From Microbacterium sp. MYb62 (GTDB lineage: Bacteria > Actinomycetota > Actinomycetes > Actinomycetales > Microbacteriaceae): DNA of 64,000 bases. Both the position numbers and the translations under genes were made by a program. The notes under the pieces were generated by a model. It was given only the letters and a program-made list of their open reading frames with translations. It did no database searches and was not told the origin of the DNA. Below, one piece after another: positions 62,882 to 64,000 of this stretch. Within the stretch, counting starts at the first letter, position 1. Every line of letters begins with the position of its first letter. The stretch lies in assembly GCF_002979475.1 (NCBI RefSeq), contig NZ_PCOY01000003.1:248001-312000 (forward strand), in the 5' to 3' direction.

Positions 62882-64000
62882 CTACTCGGGACGCGCGGCC
62901 GCAGGGGCGGCTGCCTCCGTCTTGTCGTACCGTCCGAGGAACAGTGAGGCGATGAGCGCGATCACCATCACGCACGCGGGCAACAGGATGGATTGCGCCA
63001 TGCCGGTGGCGAACCCGTCGGCCACCTGCGGCGGCAGCGTGCCCCCGGTCGAGATGCCTGCCGGCGCATCGGCGAGCCCCGGCAGGTTCGCCTCGAGCCG
63101 GGACTGCATGAACGCGGCGATGGATGCCGAGCCGATGACCGATCCGATGGTCCGCGTGGTGTTGTAGATGCCGGCACCGGCACCCGCCTGTCGGGGCGGA
63201 AGCTTGCGCGTGGCGGTGGTGGCGAGCGGCCCCCACATGCCGGCGTTGCCGATGCCCATCAGTGCGGACGGCAGCAGGAACATCCAGATCTCGGTCTCCA
63301 TGTTGATCAGGGCCGAGTACCAGACGAGCGCACCGGCGACGCAGAGCAGGCCGGGGATGAGGATGAGGCGGGGGTCGATGCGATCGAGCAGCTTCCCGGC
63401 GCCGGGGGCGAGCACGCCCGAGAGCACGGCCATCGGGATCATCAGCAGCGCAGCCTGCGTGGGCGTGAGTCCGCGTGCGGTCTGCAGGAAGAACATCATC
63501 GGCAACGACATGCTCGTCACCGTGAAGCCGACCGCCGCGATCGCGACGTTCGCTCCCGAGAAGTTGCGGTCGCGGAACAGAGCGAGCGGGACCAGCGGTT
63601 CGCTGCGGGTCTTGGCCTGCTGCAGGATGAACAGCCCGAGCACCACGAGGCCGACGATGATCAGGCCCCACACCGAGATGGGACCCCAGATGACGCCCCA
63701 GTCGTACTTCTCACCCTCCTGGAGTCCGAACACGATGAGGAAGAGGGCCACGGCGCTCAGCACCACACCCACGATGTCGAAGCGGTGCGGGTGCGTCGCG
63801 AGCTTCGGGACCAGACGCCATGCGAGCACGAAGGCGACGATGCCGACCGGGATGTTCACGAAGAAGATCCACTCCCAGCCGAACCCGTCGACGAGCAGGC
63901 CGCCCACGAGCGGGCCGACGAGCGTCGCGACACCGGCGGTCGCACCCCAGAGACCCATCGCGGCGCCGCGGCGCTCGGGCGGAAAGGTGCGGGTGATCAC
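62882..64000 (-). CDS. MFS drug exporter, DHA2 family, N-terminus cut off by window end
   Basis: The C-terminal 372 residues of a 14-TM DHA2 exporter; the N-terminal part lies beyond the window. Visible markers are ERRGAAMGLWGATAGVATLVGP (motif C-like region), GWEWIFFVNIPVGIV and a further eight or more TMs. Members expel drugs, dyes or toxic compounds by proton antiport. A terminator follows. The regulator and start cannot be seen. Confidence 0.88.
   Translation of the reverse strand: MITRTFPPERRGAAMGLWGATAGVATLVGPLVGGLLVDGFGWEWIFFVNIPVGIVAFVLAWRLVPKLATHPHRFDIVGVVLSAVALFLIVFGLQEGEKYDWGVIWGPISVWGLIIVGLVVLGLFILQQAKTRSEPLVPLALFRDRNFSGANVAIAAVGFTVTSMSLPMMFFLQTARGLTPTQAALLMIPMAVLSGVLAPGAGKLLDRIDPRLILIPGLLCVAGALVWYSALINMETEIWMFLLPSALMGIGNAGMWGPLATTATRKLPPRQAGAGAGIYNTTRTIGSVIGSASIAAFMQSRLEANLPGLADAPAGISTGGTLPPQVADGFATGMAQSILLPACVMVIALIASLFLGRYDKTEAAAPAAARPE

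Overview
The window is a high-GC actinobacterial chromosome segment. Gene content and protein character point to the family Microbacteriaceae, most likely Microbacterium: DUF3073, a bacterial SCP2-like protein, HtaA plus HmuTUV haem uptake, MerR/TipA regulators and many ATGA or GTGA start/stop overlaps. This is inferred from family knowledge and not from a database search. Coding density is high. No rRNA, tRNA, CRISPR array, insertion sequence or prophage was recognised, and no stretch longer than 300 bases lacks a gene.

Layout. 1-1730: end of an ABC-2 exporter operon. 1944-5406: DEAD-box RNA helicase and aldose 1-epimerase, divergent. 5486-9296: RND efflux pump with its TetR regulator. 9371-16619: sugar module 1 (oxidoreductase, GH35 beta-galactosidase, two permeases, binding lipoprotein, divergent LacI regulator). 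16671-23932: housekeeping and regulatory genes (two CrcB fluoride channels, FAD-Rieske oxidoreductase, nitroreductase, TipA-type regulator, DUF4097-PadR pair, UspA, DUF3073). 24061-28383: MOSC protein and the importer of sugar module 2. 28389-29017: VapBC toxin-antitoxin. 29221-37585: a cell-wall-anchored GH101 endo-alpha-N-acetylgalactosaminidase, a second GH35 and a LacI regulator. 37589-39916: DUF2231 membrane protein, ECF sigma factor, anti-sigma factor and a target lipoprotein. 39932-46327: Fic protein, MFS transporter, purF, purM and small genes. 46525-53868: HtaA haem-binding surface protein divergent from hmuTUV, with DtxR-type iron boxes. 53880-56361: MarR/VOC and MerR/SDR regulator-target pairs. 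56520-61532: small conserved genes, Nudix hydrolase, purD, HxlR regulator and MFS transporter. 61738-64000: GNAT, DUF2442, a frameshifted DUF4160 gene and a truncated MFS exporter.

How the genes work together. The strongest reading is an O-glycan (core-1) scavenging system. GH101 on the cell wall would release Gal-beta-1,3-GalNAc, the ABC importer at 25085-28383 would take it up, and the cytoplasmic GH35 at 34636-36456 would split it. A shared operator, TGTTTGCGYT, lies upstream of all three transcription units and next to the lacI gene at 36551. Neither sugar importer carries its own ATPase, so a shared one elsewhere is expected. The haem locus is a surface-to-cytoplasm relay (HtaA, HmuT, HmuU, HmuV) under iron control. 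The sigma factor appears to drive its own operon and the adjacent lipoprotein from two near-identical promoters.

The most unusual non-coding signal is a family of five intergenic elements of about 80 bp. Each has two direct blocks followed by two inverted blocks at nearly fixed offsets (0, 19, about 47, about 66). Block sequence differs between copies while geometry and pairing are kept. A second structural signal is a 38-bp exact direct repeat that brackets the MarR-VOC pair.
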